A stretch of DNA of 64,000 nt from Ferruginibacter yonginensis (GCF_042651465.1 NZ_JBHSCZ010000001.1:1302001-1366000); one strand, 5' to 3'; positions 1 through 10,278 are shown, numbered from the stretch's first letter. Translations and numbers: made by a program. Notes: generated by a model from the letters alone, not told the origin.

Positions 1-230
1 CCACGTCCACCTCCAAAATTGATATTTCTATCTTTATACCTTATACCAAAAGAGTTTGCTCCCATAGTTGAAAAACTATTGGTTAAACCAAGACTAGCAG
101 CTTTAATTGCAGTGATAATTAATATCAATGCAAAAATGCCTAAAGCCATAATAATAATAGTAATGGCAGTACGAAGTTTATTACCTTTTACATTTTTCCA
201 CGAAAGTGCCAATGAATCTCTATTAGTCAT
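1..230 (-). CDS. ABC transporter permease, MacB/FtsX type (N-terminal part only)
   Basis: The minus strand opens with ATG at 230-228 and stays open to the window edge (76 codons seen). The protein begins with a short cytosolic stretch (DSLALSWKNVKGNKLRT) followed by one long hydrophobic helix at about residues 20-45, then NSFSTMGANSFGIR. This start, a Lys/Arg-rich amphipathic segment leading into the first membrane helix, is typical of MacB-like permeases, where the next part is a periplasmic domain and three more helices. The rest, including the FtsX domain, lies outside the window. A shadow frame on the plus strand over the same bases has no family resemblance. Family is fairly clear; the substrate cannot be told. 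Confidence 0.7.
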   Translation of the reverse strand, partial: MTNRDSLALSWKNVKGNKLRTAITIIIMALGIFALILIITAIKAASLGLTNSFSTMGANSFGIRYKDRNINFGGGR

Positions 231-389
231 TTTTATGATTGTAGGTTAAAGGTAATACGCTACTTCAATATAAAGTGTAAGATTTTATAGACGGTAATGA
301 TGTAAATTGATGATTATTGTAACAAGCAAAGAAATGATCTTTTACATTTAAAAACAAGAGATTACTATTTTAGTTAAAATCTATATTTA

Positions 390-2120
390 TTAATGTTTAA
401 CTAAAGGCTTTTCATTCAGAGAGTTGCGCATTAAATAGGTGATTACTTTGTGCTCAAGCCAATGATGTAATGGCAATAAAAAACCTATAATAACAATTTT
501 AATTAGTAGCAGTGGCAAAGGTTCACCATGTGTTAAAGCATGTAATTGATGATCAATTAATAATATTATAAATTCAAATAATAATATAAATGATAAAAAG
601 CCTAGTGCTCTTATAAACCAAGGCTTTACTTTAAACTTACCCATTGCAGCTAAAGCTATAAACAAAAACAATATAAAACCTACAATACCCATGTATTGTA
701 AGTTATTTCTTCTTTCAGTTTTCAGTTGCTTTTCCAATGCCTCTCTTTCGTTTCGTTTATTTTCAATATCTATTTCAACGCCTAATAAATCATTCGCCTT
801 CTGTTGCTTGTTGATGCTGTCATTTATACTAAAAAGTAATAACTTATTCAACACCTCTTTTTCTTTGTTTCCTGCTTTTATATACATTGAATCTAAGTAT
901 TCATAACAACTTTTTTCAAAGGATAGGCTTTGCATTTTTTTGGCTATCAAAACATTCTCTTCAAAATATTTTGCAGCTTCCATGTACTTTTTATTTTGTT
1001 CTAAATAATAAGCATATGATTGGTTCCAATTTAATACAGCACTTAAATTATTGGGGCTTATTTACGTTTTAGACAGCTGTAAATAATAATAGGCACTATC
1101 GTAAATTTTATCAACCGTAAAAATGACTCCTTTTAATCTATACAATTCGTATTGCATACCATACTTTTCATAATCTTGCAATAACTCTTTATTTTGCCTG
1201 ATAAATGCAGGTAATTTTTTTAAGTCTTCTTGACTGATGATACTACTTTCAGCAGACAAAGTGTACTGCTTATAAAAACTACTTACCTTTTCTTTTTGTT
1301 TTAAAATGTTTAAATATTCCCTTGCTGATGCAAAATCTTTTTCACTTAAATATAAAGAAATTAAACTTTGGTAAATACTGAGTTCTTGGGTACTATCTTT
1401 TAACCTAAAGGAAGTGTTTAAACTTTTTTGGTAATAATCTTTAGCCTTTTCATTTTGCCCCACTTTTACGTAAAAATCACCAATACGTTTTTGAATAAGA
1501 CTCTGCAGTTTATCATCTTTTAAAATTTCAGCAAGATTGAGTGCATGCATATATTTTTTAAAGGCAGTAAGGTTTTCATCTTTCTGCATTAAGGTATTGG
1601 CATGTGAAACTTCACAAAATATGATGATAGAGTCACTCTTTGAAAGTGCTGCATAACTAGAAGCTTCATCATTAAACTTGAGTGCTTCCGTAATATTGCC
1701 TTCATTGCGATAGGTTACAGCTTTTCGAACCAATAGTATGGCAACATTTTTATTTAATTGGGCTTCTTTACCAATTTTTAACCCTTTCTCAATGGCGCTT
1801 AAAGCCAAAGCCCTTCTTTCTGGTGTTGGAAAACTATTCCATTGATCAACAATTTTTATGCAATAATCAGTAATGATTGCTCTGTCACGACTTTGATCTG
1901 CAGTAAAAATAACTTTATTAATATACTCCGTTTCTTTAACAGGATTTTGTGCAGTGTAGAGTTTTGCAATACTTAAATATGCATCGCAGGTAGTATTAAC
2001 ATTATTAGCGTTCGCAATTTTTTTTAAGATACTATCTTCCTTATTCGTTAGGTTGTTTTGGGCAAATGCACCACAATTAAATGATACACAAAGAAGTAGC
2101 AATGAAAAATACTTTTTCAT
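390..2120 (-). pseudogene. TPR-repeat membrane protein split by an in-frame stop
   Basis: The upstream part (2120-1062) codes for 352 residues: a signal peptide ending GAFAQ, then tetratricopeptide repeats (for example the KAKDYYQKSLNTSFRL unit). It ends at a TAA at 1064-1062. Reading on in the same frame, 26 sense codons lead without a break into the downstream frame (983-390, 197 residues), which continues with another TPR-like helix pair (YYLEQNKKYMEAAKYFEE), a charged coiled coil (about residues 60-90 of that part) and three hydrophobic helices. No base is inserted or lost, so one nonsense change is enough to explain the split. The intact product would be about 576 residues. The architecture resembles TPR-plus-coiled-coil sensor proteins, but no kinase or DNA-binding domain follows. 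It could be a pseudogene, an assembly error or a read-through gene; two separate genes is the less likely reading because the second part lacks its own signal or clear start. Confidence 0.65.
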
Positions 2121-2172
2121 TGCAATAATGTAGTTTTTGGTATGAACCTATGAGTTAAAAGAAATCTACATA

Positions 2173-3585
2173 TTAATGGTACATCCAGCCCACAACCAAT
2201 TCAGGATTGATACCAATTATTAAAACCAAAGCAGCTGTTACAACCAACATAATTTTATAGCCAGTTGTAATGGCAACGTCTTCTACCAATGATTCTTCAG
2301 TAGCAGCATCTTTAAAGTACATAGCAATAATTACCTTAAAGTAGTAGTAAGCACTTATTGCAGCAAAAATAACCGCTACAATAATTACCCAAAATTTACC
2401 GGTATTTTCAGCAGCTGCCATTAACATAAAAAACTTACTTTGAAAACCTGCTGTTAATGGTACGCCTGTTAATGACAATAAAAATACTGTTGCACATAAT
2501 GCCAACAATGGTTGTTGTTTTGCTAACCCGTTAAAACCATCAATAGTAAAATCCTTCATCTTAATTAAAACAGCAAAAATACCAATGGTAGCTAAACTGT
2601 AGGCAGCAGCATAAAGTAGCAAACCTTCTTTAGCTCTTTCATTTAAAGCCAACACTGCCAACATCATAAAACCAGCTTGTGCTATACTTGAGTAAGCCAA
2701 CATTCGCTTAACGCTTTGTTGAAATACTGCGGTAATATTACCGATAAACAAGGTTAAAACGGTTATAAATACAATTAAGTTTTGCCATTGTGCTTGTACT
2801 TTTCCAAATGAATTTTCAAACAAACGAACAAATGCAAAAAAGCCAGCCACTTTTACAATGGTACTCATGAATGATGTAAATACCGTTGGTGCACCATCAT
2901 ATACATCAGGTGTCCAAAAATGGAAGGGAGCTGCTGATACTTTAAAAGATAGTGCAATTATTAAAAATACCAAACCAACTGCAATGAATACAGGTATTGG
3001 GCCTTCTCCTAATTGTATATTGTTAATAAAGAAAGATCCATTGTTATTACCGCCGTAAATAAAAGCAATACCCATTAATAAAATACCAGTAGAAAAAGCA
3101 CCCATTAAAAAGTATTTTAATGAAGCTTCGTTGCTTTTTAAATTTCTTTTATCACTACCTGTAAGTATGTATAATGGAATAGAAAGAATTTCAATACCTA
3201 AAAATAGCAATAACAATGTATTGTAAGTTGCTACAATACTAGCGCCACACAATACAAAAAAGATTAAACCAAAGTATTCGCCTACATGCTCCCCAACTTG
3301 CTCAATATCTTTTCCATTAAGTAAAAAATAAACCAATGTACAAATCAAAATCACTCCTATAAAAGCTAAATTAAAGCTATTAACGCTGAGCATTTCTTTG
3401 GTATCAATGTTAAAAAACAGGGGACCACTACCAATATTAAATGCGTTAATTTCAAGTGCATTGGCAATAAAAACTACGATGATACCCACAATTGCAAGGT
3501 ATTTTGGTGTGGTTTTGCTTTTTACAAACACACCTGAAAACATCATAATTACACCCCAAATTGCAGATAATAAAATTGCGTTCAT
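2173..3585 (-). CDS. nuoN: NADH-quinone oxidoreductase subunit N
   Basis: 470 residues, almost entirely hydrophobic helices, an antiporter-like (Mrp-type) membrane subunit of complex I that helps pump protons. The conserved helix-5 glutamate is visible in FLGIEILSIPLYILTG (E132), and the mid-protein FKVSAAPFHFWTPDVYDGAPT stretch carries the conserved lysine and HxWxPDxYxxxPT signature. Length agrees with the family. It is the last gene of the nuo operon, 80 bp downstream of nuoM, a wider gap than most in this operon. No convincing terminator is visible in the 50 bp after its stop. Confidence 0.96.
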   Translation of the reverse strand: MNAILLSAIWGVIMMFSGVFVKSKTTPKYLAIVGIIVVFIANALEINAFNIGSGPLFFNIDTKEMLSVNSFNLAFIGVILICTLVYFLLNGKDIEQVGEHVGEYFGLIFFVLCGASIVATYNTLLLLFLGIEILSIPLYILTGSDKRNLKSNEASLKYFLMGAFSTGILLMGIAFIYGGNNNGSFFINNIQLGEGPIPVFIAVGLVFLIIALSFKVSAAPFHFWTPDVYDGAPTVFTSFMSTIVKVAGFFAFVRLFENSFGKVQAQWQNLIVFITVLTLFIGNITAVFQQSVKRMLAYSSIAQAGFMMLAVLALNERAKEGLLLYAAAYSLATIGIFAVLIKMKDFTIDGFNGLAKQQPLLALCATVFLLSLTGVPLTAGFQSKFFMLMAAAENTGKFWVIIVAVIFAAISAYYYFKVIIAMYFKDAATEESLVEDVAITTGYKIMLVVTAALVLIIGINPELVVGWMYH

Positions 3586-3665
3586 ATTTATAAAAAATTA
3601 CTGATGCTTCTCTCATCGTAAAGATGATGCCCACATTAAAAAATATCATTTAATTCAACGTATCA

Positions 3666-5147
3666 TTATCGAGCTAAACCTGATACTACTATTTTAGTTA
3701 AGTCGATCATCGGTTGTGGAAATACTCCAAAAATAAAAATCATTACAACGATTAACGACAACCCTACCTTAGTGCCCCAATTAATATCCACTACCTGTTC
3801 TGTAACGGTATTTGTAGAACCATAAAATACTTTTTGCACCATATTTAAGGTGTAAACGGCAGCTAAAATGATGCTTAGACCGGCAACCGCTGCAAGCCAA
3901 ACACTATACTTATACAAACCTGCAAACATCATAAACTCACCCACAAACGCATTGGTTAACGGCAAAGCAATATTAGCGAAAGCGATAATAACTAATAAGA
4001 TGGTAAGTACGGGTGCCTTGTGTGCAATGCCACCTAATTGTGATAATGATTTTGTACCTGTTTGTTTTTCAATTACATCAATTACAATCCACAAACCAAT
4101 GATATTGATACCATGGCTAAACATTTGTATCATAATACCTTGTAAACCCACTTCGTTCATGGTAAATATAGCTGCACACATTAACCCAATGTGAGCAATG
4201 GATGAATAGGCGACGAGCTTTTTCAAATTATCTTGTACCATAGCAATACAACTTGCGTAAATGATACCTATCACTGATAAAATGATAACAACACATGCAT
4301 ATTTTTCTGACGCTAATGGTACTATTGGAATTAACCATTTAATTACCCCAAACAAACCCATTTTTACCATAATACCACTTAATACCATGGTTACCGATGT
4401 TGGAGATTGATCATAGGTATCGGGCTGCCAAGTATGAAATGGAAAGATGGGCATTTTAATAGCGAAGGCTACAAAAAATAACCAAAACAACCAATTTTGT
4501 GCGCCTGCTGTTAATGATGCAGTGTAAAATGATTGCATGGCAAATGAATGCATAGACTGTGAACCATCTTCAAAAAACCTTGGAGTGGTGTGTAAGTATA
4601 CATAGATGATGCCTGTTAACATTAACAATGAACCTGCAAAAGTGTATACAAAAAATTTGAAAGTAGCTTGTACCCTTTTTTCGGCGCCCCACTTGCTACA
4701 CAAAAAGTATACAGGTATTAATGCCAATTCCCAAAAGAAATAAAATAATAACGCATCTTTTGCAAGGAAAACACCCATTAAACCACATTCTGATAACAAC
4801 ATCAAACCAAAAAATGCTGCTGCGTTTTTGTAGGAATTTTTATTTGTTGCAATAAAAATAATAGGGAAAGCAATAGCTGTTAAAAGCGTTAATATTTTAC
4901 CTGCCCCTTCAAGGGTAATATAAAAACTGGCTCCAATATTTTGCAACCATAAATAGTTTACTGCATTATAAGTTCTGTATGCATCACCAGTATAGCATAA
5001 TGAGCTAAGTGATACGCCTAATACAAGTAAGGAGCCTAGCAATGCAATTGACTTTGCCATTGATTCGCTTTTAGCGAAAAAGCACAAAATGGCTGTTAAC
5101 AATGGAAGCCATAACAATAATTCAGGAAAAGTGATATAAGTACCCAA
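3666..5147 (-). CDS. nuoM: NADH-quinone oxidoreductase subunit M
   Basis: 493 residues, 13-14 membrane helices, the second antiporter-like subunit of complex I. The helix-5 glutamate is in LFYFFWELALIPVYFL (E140), and FAIKMPIFPFHTWQPDTYD carries the lysine and HTWxPD signature of the NuoM/L/N family. The start lies 3 bp after the nuoL stop, so the two are probably translationally coupled. Length fits E. coli-type NuoM (about 500). Confidence 0.97.
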   Translation of the reverse strand: MGTYITFPELLLWLPLLTAILCFFAKSESMAKSIALLGSLLVLGVSLSSLCYTGDAYRTYNAVNYLWLQNIGASFYITLEGAGKILTLLTAIAFPIIFIATNKNSYKNAAAFFGLMLLSECGLMGVFLAKDALLFYFFWELALIPVYFLCSKWGAEKRVQATFKFFVYTFAGSLLMLTGIIYVYLHTTPRFFEDGSQSMHSFAMQSFYTASLTAGAQNWLFWLFFVAFAIKMPIFPFHTWQPDTYDQSPTSVTMVLSGIMVKMGLFGVIKWLIPIVPLASEKYACVVIILSVIGIIYASCIAMVQDNLKKLVAYSSIAHIGLMCAAIFTMNEVGLQGIMIQMFSHGINIIGLWIVIDVIEKQTGTKSLSQLGGIAHKAPVLTILLVIIAFANIALPLTNAFVGEFMMFAGLYKYSVWLAAVAGLSIILAAVYTLNMVQKVFYGSTNTVTEQVVDINWGTKVGLSLIVVMIFIFGVFPQPMIDLTKIVVSGLAR

Positions 5148-5150
5148 AGC

Positions 5151-7067
5151 CTAGTTTTTTATAAAAAGTTGTATAATAAATAACAGTAACATACCAATAA
5201 CCATCAGTAAAATATAAGCACCTACTTGTCCGCTTTGCAACCAACGTAATTGCCTGCTGCCATAGTTTACAAATTTACCAGTACCGTTTACCAAGCCATC
5301 AATACCTTTTTTCTCTATAATGTTATTGAAAAAGTTAGCAATAGCTTTTAATGGTTTTACAATTATAGTGTTGTATAATTCATCAACATACCATTTATTT
5401 TCTAACACTTTTGCAATACCCGTTGCTGGTGCAGTATTTTCTTCTTTATTGTACTTGCTATAGATAACTACACCTGCTATTAAAGCAACTAACGCTGCAA
5501 TAACTGATACGCCCATTAACATCCACTCTGTGCTATGAGATAATTCATGCTTTGCTACCATGGCATTGCTATTGGCAAATACCGGTTCTAAAAATGCTTC
5601 TAATTTATGACCACCATGTGCCAATACTTCCGGTATACCTATCCAACCAGCTGCAATGGCTAATAATGCTAAAACAATTAATGGAAATGTTATGGCTAAC
5701 GGACTTTCGTGTAAATGATGTTCTTGCTCATGTGTACCTCTAAATTTGCCTAGGAACGTCATTCCATATAAACGGAACATATAAAAAGCCGTCATTACTG
5801 CACCTAGCACACCAATTATCCAAAGTATAGGGTTGGCAGCATAAGCAGCTGCTAAAATTTCATCTTTAGAAAAGAAACCAGCAAAAGGCGGCATACCAGC
5901 AATAGCAATACAACCAATTAAAAAGGTGATATGTGTAGTGGGCATAAACTTTTTAAGTGCACCCATGTTACGCATATCTTGCTCACCACTCATTGCATGT
6001 ATTACACTACCTGCGCCTAAGAATAATAAAGCTTTGAAGAAGGCATGTGTCATTACATGAAACACAGCCCCAGTGTAGGCCCCAACGCCCAAGCCCAAAA
6101 ACATATACCCTAACTGACTTACCGTTGAGTAAGCCAATACTTTTTTAATATCATTTTGTTTAAATGCTATTGTTGCCGCTAAAATAGCTGTAGCTAAACC
6201 CACAATGGCTACCACATGTTGTGTAGTTGGGGCCATAGTGTACAAGATGTTGCTACGTGCAATCATATAAATACCTGCGGTAACCATGGTAGCCGCATGT
6301 ATCAAAGCACTTACTGGAGTAGGACCAGCCATCGCATCAGGTAACCAAGTGTATAAAGGTATTTGAGCACTTTTACCCATAGCACCTACAAACATTAATA
6401 AGGTAATACCCGTAATATCACTAGCCGTTAACTTGGCTAAGTTGGTAGCTGCAAAAACTTGATCGTAGCTAACAGTGCCTAATTTTTGTAACAACCAAAA
6501 TACCGCTAACAAAAAGCCCAAATCACCAATACGGTTCATGATGAACGCTTTTTTAGCGGCGTTGGTATAATCGTTATTTTTAAACCAAAAACCAATTAAT
6601 AAGTAAGAGCATAAACCTACCCCTTCCCATCCAAAAAACATTATTACATAATTACCACCTAATACCAACATCAACATTGAGAAAACGAAAAGATTGAGGT
6701 AAGCAAAATACTTAGCAAAATCTTTAGTACGCTCTTCGTGCATATAAGAGGTAGAGTACACATGTATTAAAAAACCAACACCCGTAATAATTAATAAGAA
6801 TAGAGAAGATAGTTGATCAATTTTAAATTCAACCGGTATTATAAACGATTTAATGTTTACCAAATCGAAATAATGGGCAACGAAAGTGTTGCCATTTTTC
6901 ACCTGCAAAAAAGCAAAAATACTCACCGCAAATGCAGCTAAGATGGCACCGCTGGCAATAATACCAGTAATGGCTTTTGGTAAAAAGTTTCTACCAAGGC
7001 CTGTAATAAGAAACCCTATTAGTGGCAAAATTGGTATTAACCAAACGATTTGTAAAACATTGTTCAT
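5151..7067 (-). CDS. nuoL: NADH-quinone oxidoreductase subunit L
   Basis: 638 residues; the largest antiporter-like subunit of complex I, with the C-terminal lateral helix extension that runs along the membrane arm. The N-terminal Proton_antipo_N region and helix-5 glutamate (FFGWEGVGLCSYLLIGFW, E148) are clear, and KSAQIPLYTWLPDAMAGPTP is the family signature. The last 60 residues form a hydrophilic segment and a final helix (GAYILLMVIGMLLLFIIQLF) as in full-length NuoL. The gap to nuoK is 58 bp. Confidence 0.97.
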   Translation of the reverse strand: MNNVLQIVWLIPILPLIGFLITGLGRNFLPKAITGIIASGAILAAFAVSIFAFLQVKNGNTFVAHYFDLVNIKSFIIPVEFKIDQLSSLFLLIITGVGFLIHVYSTSYMHEERTKDFAKYFAYLNLFVFSMLMLVLGGNYVIMFFGWEGVGLCSYLLIGFWFKNNDYTNAAKKAFIMNRIGDLGFLLAVFWLLQKLGTVSYDQVFAATNLAKLTASDITGITLLMFVGAMGKSAQIPLYTWLPDAMAGPTPVSALIHAATMVTAGIYMIARSNILYTMAPTTQHVVAIVGLATAILAATIAFKQNDIKKVLAYSTVSQLGYMFLGLGVGAYTGAVFHVMTHAFFKALLFLGAGSVIHAMSGEQDMRNMGALKKFMPTTHITFLIGCIAIAGMPPFAGFFSKDEILAAAYAANPILWIIGVLGAVMTAFYMFRLYGMTFLGKFRGTHEQEHHLHESPLAITFPLIVLALLAIAAGWIGIPEVLAHGGHKLEAFLEPVFANSNAMVAKHELSHSTEWMLMGVSVIAALVALIAGVVIYSKYNKEENTAPATGIAKVLENKWYVDELYNTIIVKPLKAIANFFNNIIEKKGIDGLVNGTGKFVNYGSRQLRWLQSGQVGAYILLMVIGMLLLFIIQLFIKN

Positions 7068-7125
7068 AAATAACGCTACTCTTTTATCAATTCGTAAAAC
7101 AATATATCAAAATGAAATACTGTTA

Positions 7126-7458
7126 TTAATTTTTTAACCTGTTCAAGAAATTAATATCGATGTTATGGGTGTTTCTATACAACATCACTATGATAGATAA
7201 ACCAACACTTACTTCTGCCGCAGCAACTATCATTATAAAGAAAACAAAAATTTGAGCATCACTAGCATAAGTGGGTAATGCCTTAGCTGTTGCACTTGCG
7301 GCATGCATGTTTGAAAATGCCACCAACAATAAATTCACTGCATTGAGCATAAGTTCAATACACATAAAAACGATGATAGCATTTCTTCTTAACAATACCC
7401 CTGCTATACCCACAGAAAATAAGGTTAATGATAATGCGATATATGCTTTAATATCCAT
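7126..7458 (-). CDS. nuoK: NADH-quinone oxidoreductase subunit K
   Basis: 110 residues, three membrane helices, homologous to MrpC. Both glutamates needed for proton transfer are present: E35 in CIELMLNAVNLL and E82 in AAAEVSVGLSIIV. Length is slightly above the usual 100 because of a small insertion between helices 2 and 3 (HAASATAKALPTYASD). Its start is 3 bp after the stop of an unrelated exported protein gene that separates it from nuoJ, its usual direct neighbour. Confidence 0.97.
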   Translation of the reverse strand: MDIKAYIALSLTLFSVGIAGVLLRRNAIIVFMCIELMLNAVNLLLVAFSNMHAASATAKALPTYASDAQIFVFFIMIVAAAEVSVGLSIIVMLYRNTHNIDINFLNRLKN

Positions 7459-7460
7459 AA

Positions 7461-8042
7461 TTATAATTTCACAAATATGCCTACACCAGCTGTATTAGTA
7501 GCAGGTGCAATTGAAAAAATATCTTTTACTTTCCTTTTTACAACACCATTAAAAATATCAACAGCTTTGTATGATGCCTTTTTGGTTAAAATTTTTGTAA
7601 CAACCCCAGTTAATATTGATGTAATGGCTGGAGTTAAAACAGCTTTTACCGTTTTATCGTCAAACTTATTTTCAGCAGCTATACCTCTTATTGTACTGTA
7701 AGTTGCAGCTACTGTACCAGCAGCAGCCAAAACTTTATATACTACTAAGCCTGTTTTGTATGTTTTGTAAAGTTTCGTAACATCATTAATGCCCTTGCTA
7801 TTAAATATGTTTCCTAAAACTTCTACTCCTTTTAATTTTTCACCCAGCAAACCATTTTTATTGATTTGTAATTTACCTAACGAAAACACTGGGTTAAAAC
7901 CTTTTCTAACGGTTAAAATTTCTTTTTTACCTAGTAGTTCTGTTACCTTACCCAATACATCATCCACCTTAATTTGAGCATGTACATTGATCTGCATCGT
8001 AATGATGAAGAGGGCACTGCAAATAATTGATTTAAACGTCAT
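7461..8042 (-). CDS. exported protein of unknown function inside the nuo operon
   Basis: 193 residues with a plausible signal peptide (residues 1-22, hydrophobic IICSALFIITM, ending VHAQ), so the product is probably periplasmic. The mature part is rich in Lys, Val and Thr, with a weakly hydrophobic stretch at about residues 100-150 (Ala/Gly/Thr-rich, then AVLTPAITSILTGVVTKI) that could pack against the membrane. No known domain is recognised. It sits between nuoJ (34 bp upstream) and nuoK (3 bp downstream) on the same strand, so it must be co-transcribed with complex I. An accessory or assembly role is possible, but nothing in the sequence proves it; a neutral insertion is the alternative. 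Confidence 0.8.
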   Translation of the reverse strand: MTFKSIICSALFIITMQINVHAQIKVDDVLGKVTELLGKKEILTVRKGFNPVFSLGKLQINKNGLLGEKLKGVEVLGNIFNSKGINDVTKLYKTYKTGLVVYKVLAAAGTVAATYSTIRGIAAENKFDDKTVKAVLTPAITSILTGVVTKILTKKASYKAVDIFNGVVKRKVKDIFSIAPATNTAGVGIFVKL

Positions 8043-8076
8043 GTTGATGTAGGTTTCTTTTTATTGAAAATGAATT

Positions 8077-8574
8077 TTAATCTTTTTTACCAATAACTAC
8101 CGCACCTACCATTGCACTCAAAAATAATACACTACTAATTTCAAATGGCAACACATAATCAGTGAACAATACTTTGCCCAACGTTTTTATTAAACCTGCA
8201 TTACCACCTGCAACCATTACGGGTTGTGCATTTTTAGCTGTCATTAATGCTGATAACAATACTAACAACAAACTACCGCCAGATATTATGCCAATAAATT
8301 GTAACCGCTTGTTCTTTGCTGGCTCACTTTCTGCATTCAGGTTCATTAACATCACCACAAAAAGAAATAATACCATTATGGCACCTGCATAAACAATGAT
8401 ATTTACAATGGCTAAAAATTGAGCGTTTAATAAAATATAGTGGCCAGATATGGCAAAGAAAACTACCACCAACCAAAGTATACTATTAACAGGGTTTTTA
8501 CTGCTAATCATCATGATGCCACTACCTATAGCTAGCAACGATAATAAAATAAATGAAATTGTAATGATTCCCAT
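8077..8574 (-). CDS. nuoJ: NADH-quinone oxidoreductase subunit J
   Basis: 165 residues with five predicted membrane helices; the ND6-like subunit of complex I. The segment ILLNAQFLAIVNIIVYAGAIMVLFLFVVMLMNL is the conserved third helix, which contains the pi-bulge region involved in coupling (AGAIMVLFLFV). Length matches the family (about 160-180). It lies 9 bp after nuoI. Confidence 0.96.
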   Translation of the reverse strand: MGIITISFILLSLLAIGSGIMMISSKNPVNSILWLVVVFFAISGHYILLNAQFLAIVNIIVYAGAIMVLFLFVVMLMNLNAESEPAKNKRLQFIGIISGGSLLLVLLSALMTAKNAQPVMVAGGNAGLIKTLGKVLFTDYVLPFEISSVLFLSAMVGAVVIGKKD

Positions 8575-8583
8575 TGCTATAAA

Positions 8584-9135
8584 TTATGCCGTTTCTCTTT
8601 TTGGTCTGTTTCCTAATGCCTTTTCGTATGCCTCTTTATCAGTTACCGGGTTAGGTATCAACAGTTCTTGTTTGTTATATACAAATTGTTTTCTTTGATA
8701 ATCAGCTGGTGTAAAGGTTTCGCTGAGGTAAATCGCATCTTTAGGACAAGCCTCTTCACACAAACCACAAAAAATACAACGCAACATATTTATTTCATAC
8801 TTAGCTGCGTATTTTTCTTCTTTGTAAAGATGTTCTTCACCAGGTAAACGTTCTGCCGCTTCCATAGTGATAGCTTCAGCAGGACAAGCAACTGCACACA
8901 ACCCACAAGCAGTACAATTTTCTCTGCCCTCTGCATCTCTATTTAAAATGTGTAACCCTCTAAATACCGGACTAAACGGACGTTTTTGCTCCGGATACTG
9001 TACTGTTGGGTTTTTAGTAAAAATATGCTTAAACGTAATAAACATGCCTTTTGCTATGGCTGGCAAATACATACGCTCCAAAAAGTTCATTGGCCTGCGA
9101 TCTACACTTCTAGCTTTATCAGTTAATGCTTGCAT
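8584..9135 (-). CDS. nuoI: NADH-quinone oxidoreductase subunit I, 2x[4Fe-4S] ferredoxin-like
   Basis: 183 residues. Two ferredoxin motifs bind clusters N6a and N6b: C74, C77, C80, C84 (CTACGLCAVACP) and C120, C123, C126, C130 (CIFCGLCEEACP). They carry electrons from NuoG to NuoB along the peripheral arm. An amphipathic N-terminal helix (about residues 20-40) anchors the subunit near the membrane. It follows nuoH with a 59-bp gap. Confidence 0.97.
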   Translation of the reverse strand: MQALTDKARSVDRRPMNFLERMYLPAIAKGMFITFKHIFTKNPTVQYPEQKRPFSPVFRGLHILNRDAEGRENCTACGLCAVACPAEAITMEAAERLPGEEHLYKEEKYAAKYEINMLRCIFCGLCEEACPKDAIYLSETFTPADYQRKQFVYNKQELLIPNPVTDKEAYEKALGNRPKRETA

Positions 9136-9194
9136 AATTTATAATGTTTGCAAAAATAGCGGTTTAATATGCTTATTTGCTTGCGTTTAAATTT

Positions 9195-10244
9195 TTATTT
9201 TCCGAAATATAATATACCTGCACCAGTAGCTAACATATTGAAAATAGCTAGTGGTATCAATATTCTCCAGCCTAGGTGCATAAGCTGATCGTACCTAAAC
9301 CTTGGTATCGTCCAACGTACCCACATAAACACAAAAATGAAGAATATAATTTTTATTAATAATGTACCAACACCAATAAGTGCTAACCAATTGCCCATAT
9401 CTGTAGCATGTGCAGCTTCATCAAAAAACGGTAAATCGTACCCACCAAAATATAAGCTTGCCATAACAGCACTGCTAATAAACATATTGATGTATTCAGC
9501 AAATAAGTAAAAACCTAATTTCATTGATGAGTACTCTGTGTGGTAACCACCAATTAATTCACTTTCAGCTTCTGCTAAATCAAAAGGTGTACGGTTACAC
9601 TCAGCAAAAGCACAAATAATAAAAATTAAAAAACCGAGTGGTTGGTAAATAATGTTCCAATGGCCTGCTTGTTGTTGCTGCACCATATCTTTCAAACTCA
9701 ACGAACCTGTTACCATTAATAATGCAATTAATGAAATACCCATAGCCAACTCGTAGCTAATAATTTGTGATGCTGCCCTTAAACCACCCATTAAAGAGTA
9801 TTTGTTGTTACTAGCCCAGCTACCAATCATAATACCATACACCCCTAAACTCACTACACCAAACACATACAAAATTCCGATGTTAACATCTGCAATTTGT
9901 AGAGGAATGGTTCTGCCAAACAATTCAACAGTATCGCCCCATGGTATAACAGCACTTGTCATAATAGCGGTCATCATTGCTAATGCCGGGCCCATTATGA
10001 ACAATAATTTTGATGAAAAGTTTGGAATAATTTCTTCTTTAAAAAATAGCTTTAAGCCATCGGCCAATGGTTGTAACATACCAAACGGACCTGCCCTGTT
10101 TGGCCCTGGTCTATCTTGCAACCAACCAGCTACTTTACGCTCAGCAAATGTAGTGTACATGGCTATTACCAATGAGCCCATTACTACAATTACAATGAGG
10201 GCTAATTTTTCTATTATTAATGCTAATTCTATTGATAAAAACAT
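9195..10244 (-). CDS. nuoH: NADH-quinone oxidoreductase subunit H
   Basis: 349 residues with eight or so membrane helices; the subunit forming most of the quinone chamber. The acidic loop signature NRTPFDLAEAESELIGGY followed by HTEYSSM is intact, as is the N-terminal ERKVAGWLQDRPGPNRAGP loop that lines the quinone entry site. Length is close to the family norm (about 330-350). Confidence 0.97.
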   Translation of the reverse strand: MFLSIELALIIEKLALIVIVVMGSLVIAMYTTFAERKVAGWLQDRPGPNRAGPFGMLQPLADGLKLFFKEEIIPNFSSKLLFIMGPALAMMTAIMTSAVIPWGDTVELFGRTIPLQIADVNIGILYVFGVVSLGVYGIMIGSWASNNKYSLMGGLRAASQIISYELAMGISLIALLMVTGSLSLKDMVQQQQAGHWNIIYQPLGFLIFIICAFAECNRTPFDLAEAESELIGGYHTEYSSMKLGFYLFAEYINMFISSAVMASLYFGGYDLPFFDEAAHATDMGNWLALIGVGTLLIKIIFFIFVFMWVRWTIPRFRYDQLMHLGWRILIPLAIFNMLATGAGILYFGK

Positions 10245-10278
10245 GATATATGAATAAGTTAAGCCGCTTTAATTATAT

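Noticed and set aside
9802..10257. 151-codon plus-strand frame opposite nuoH
   Set aside because: Low-complexity hydrophobic translation with no family; it is the shadow of nuoH.
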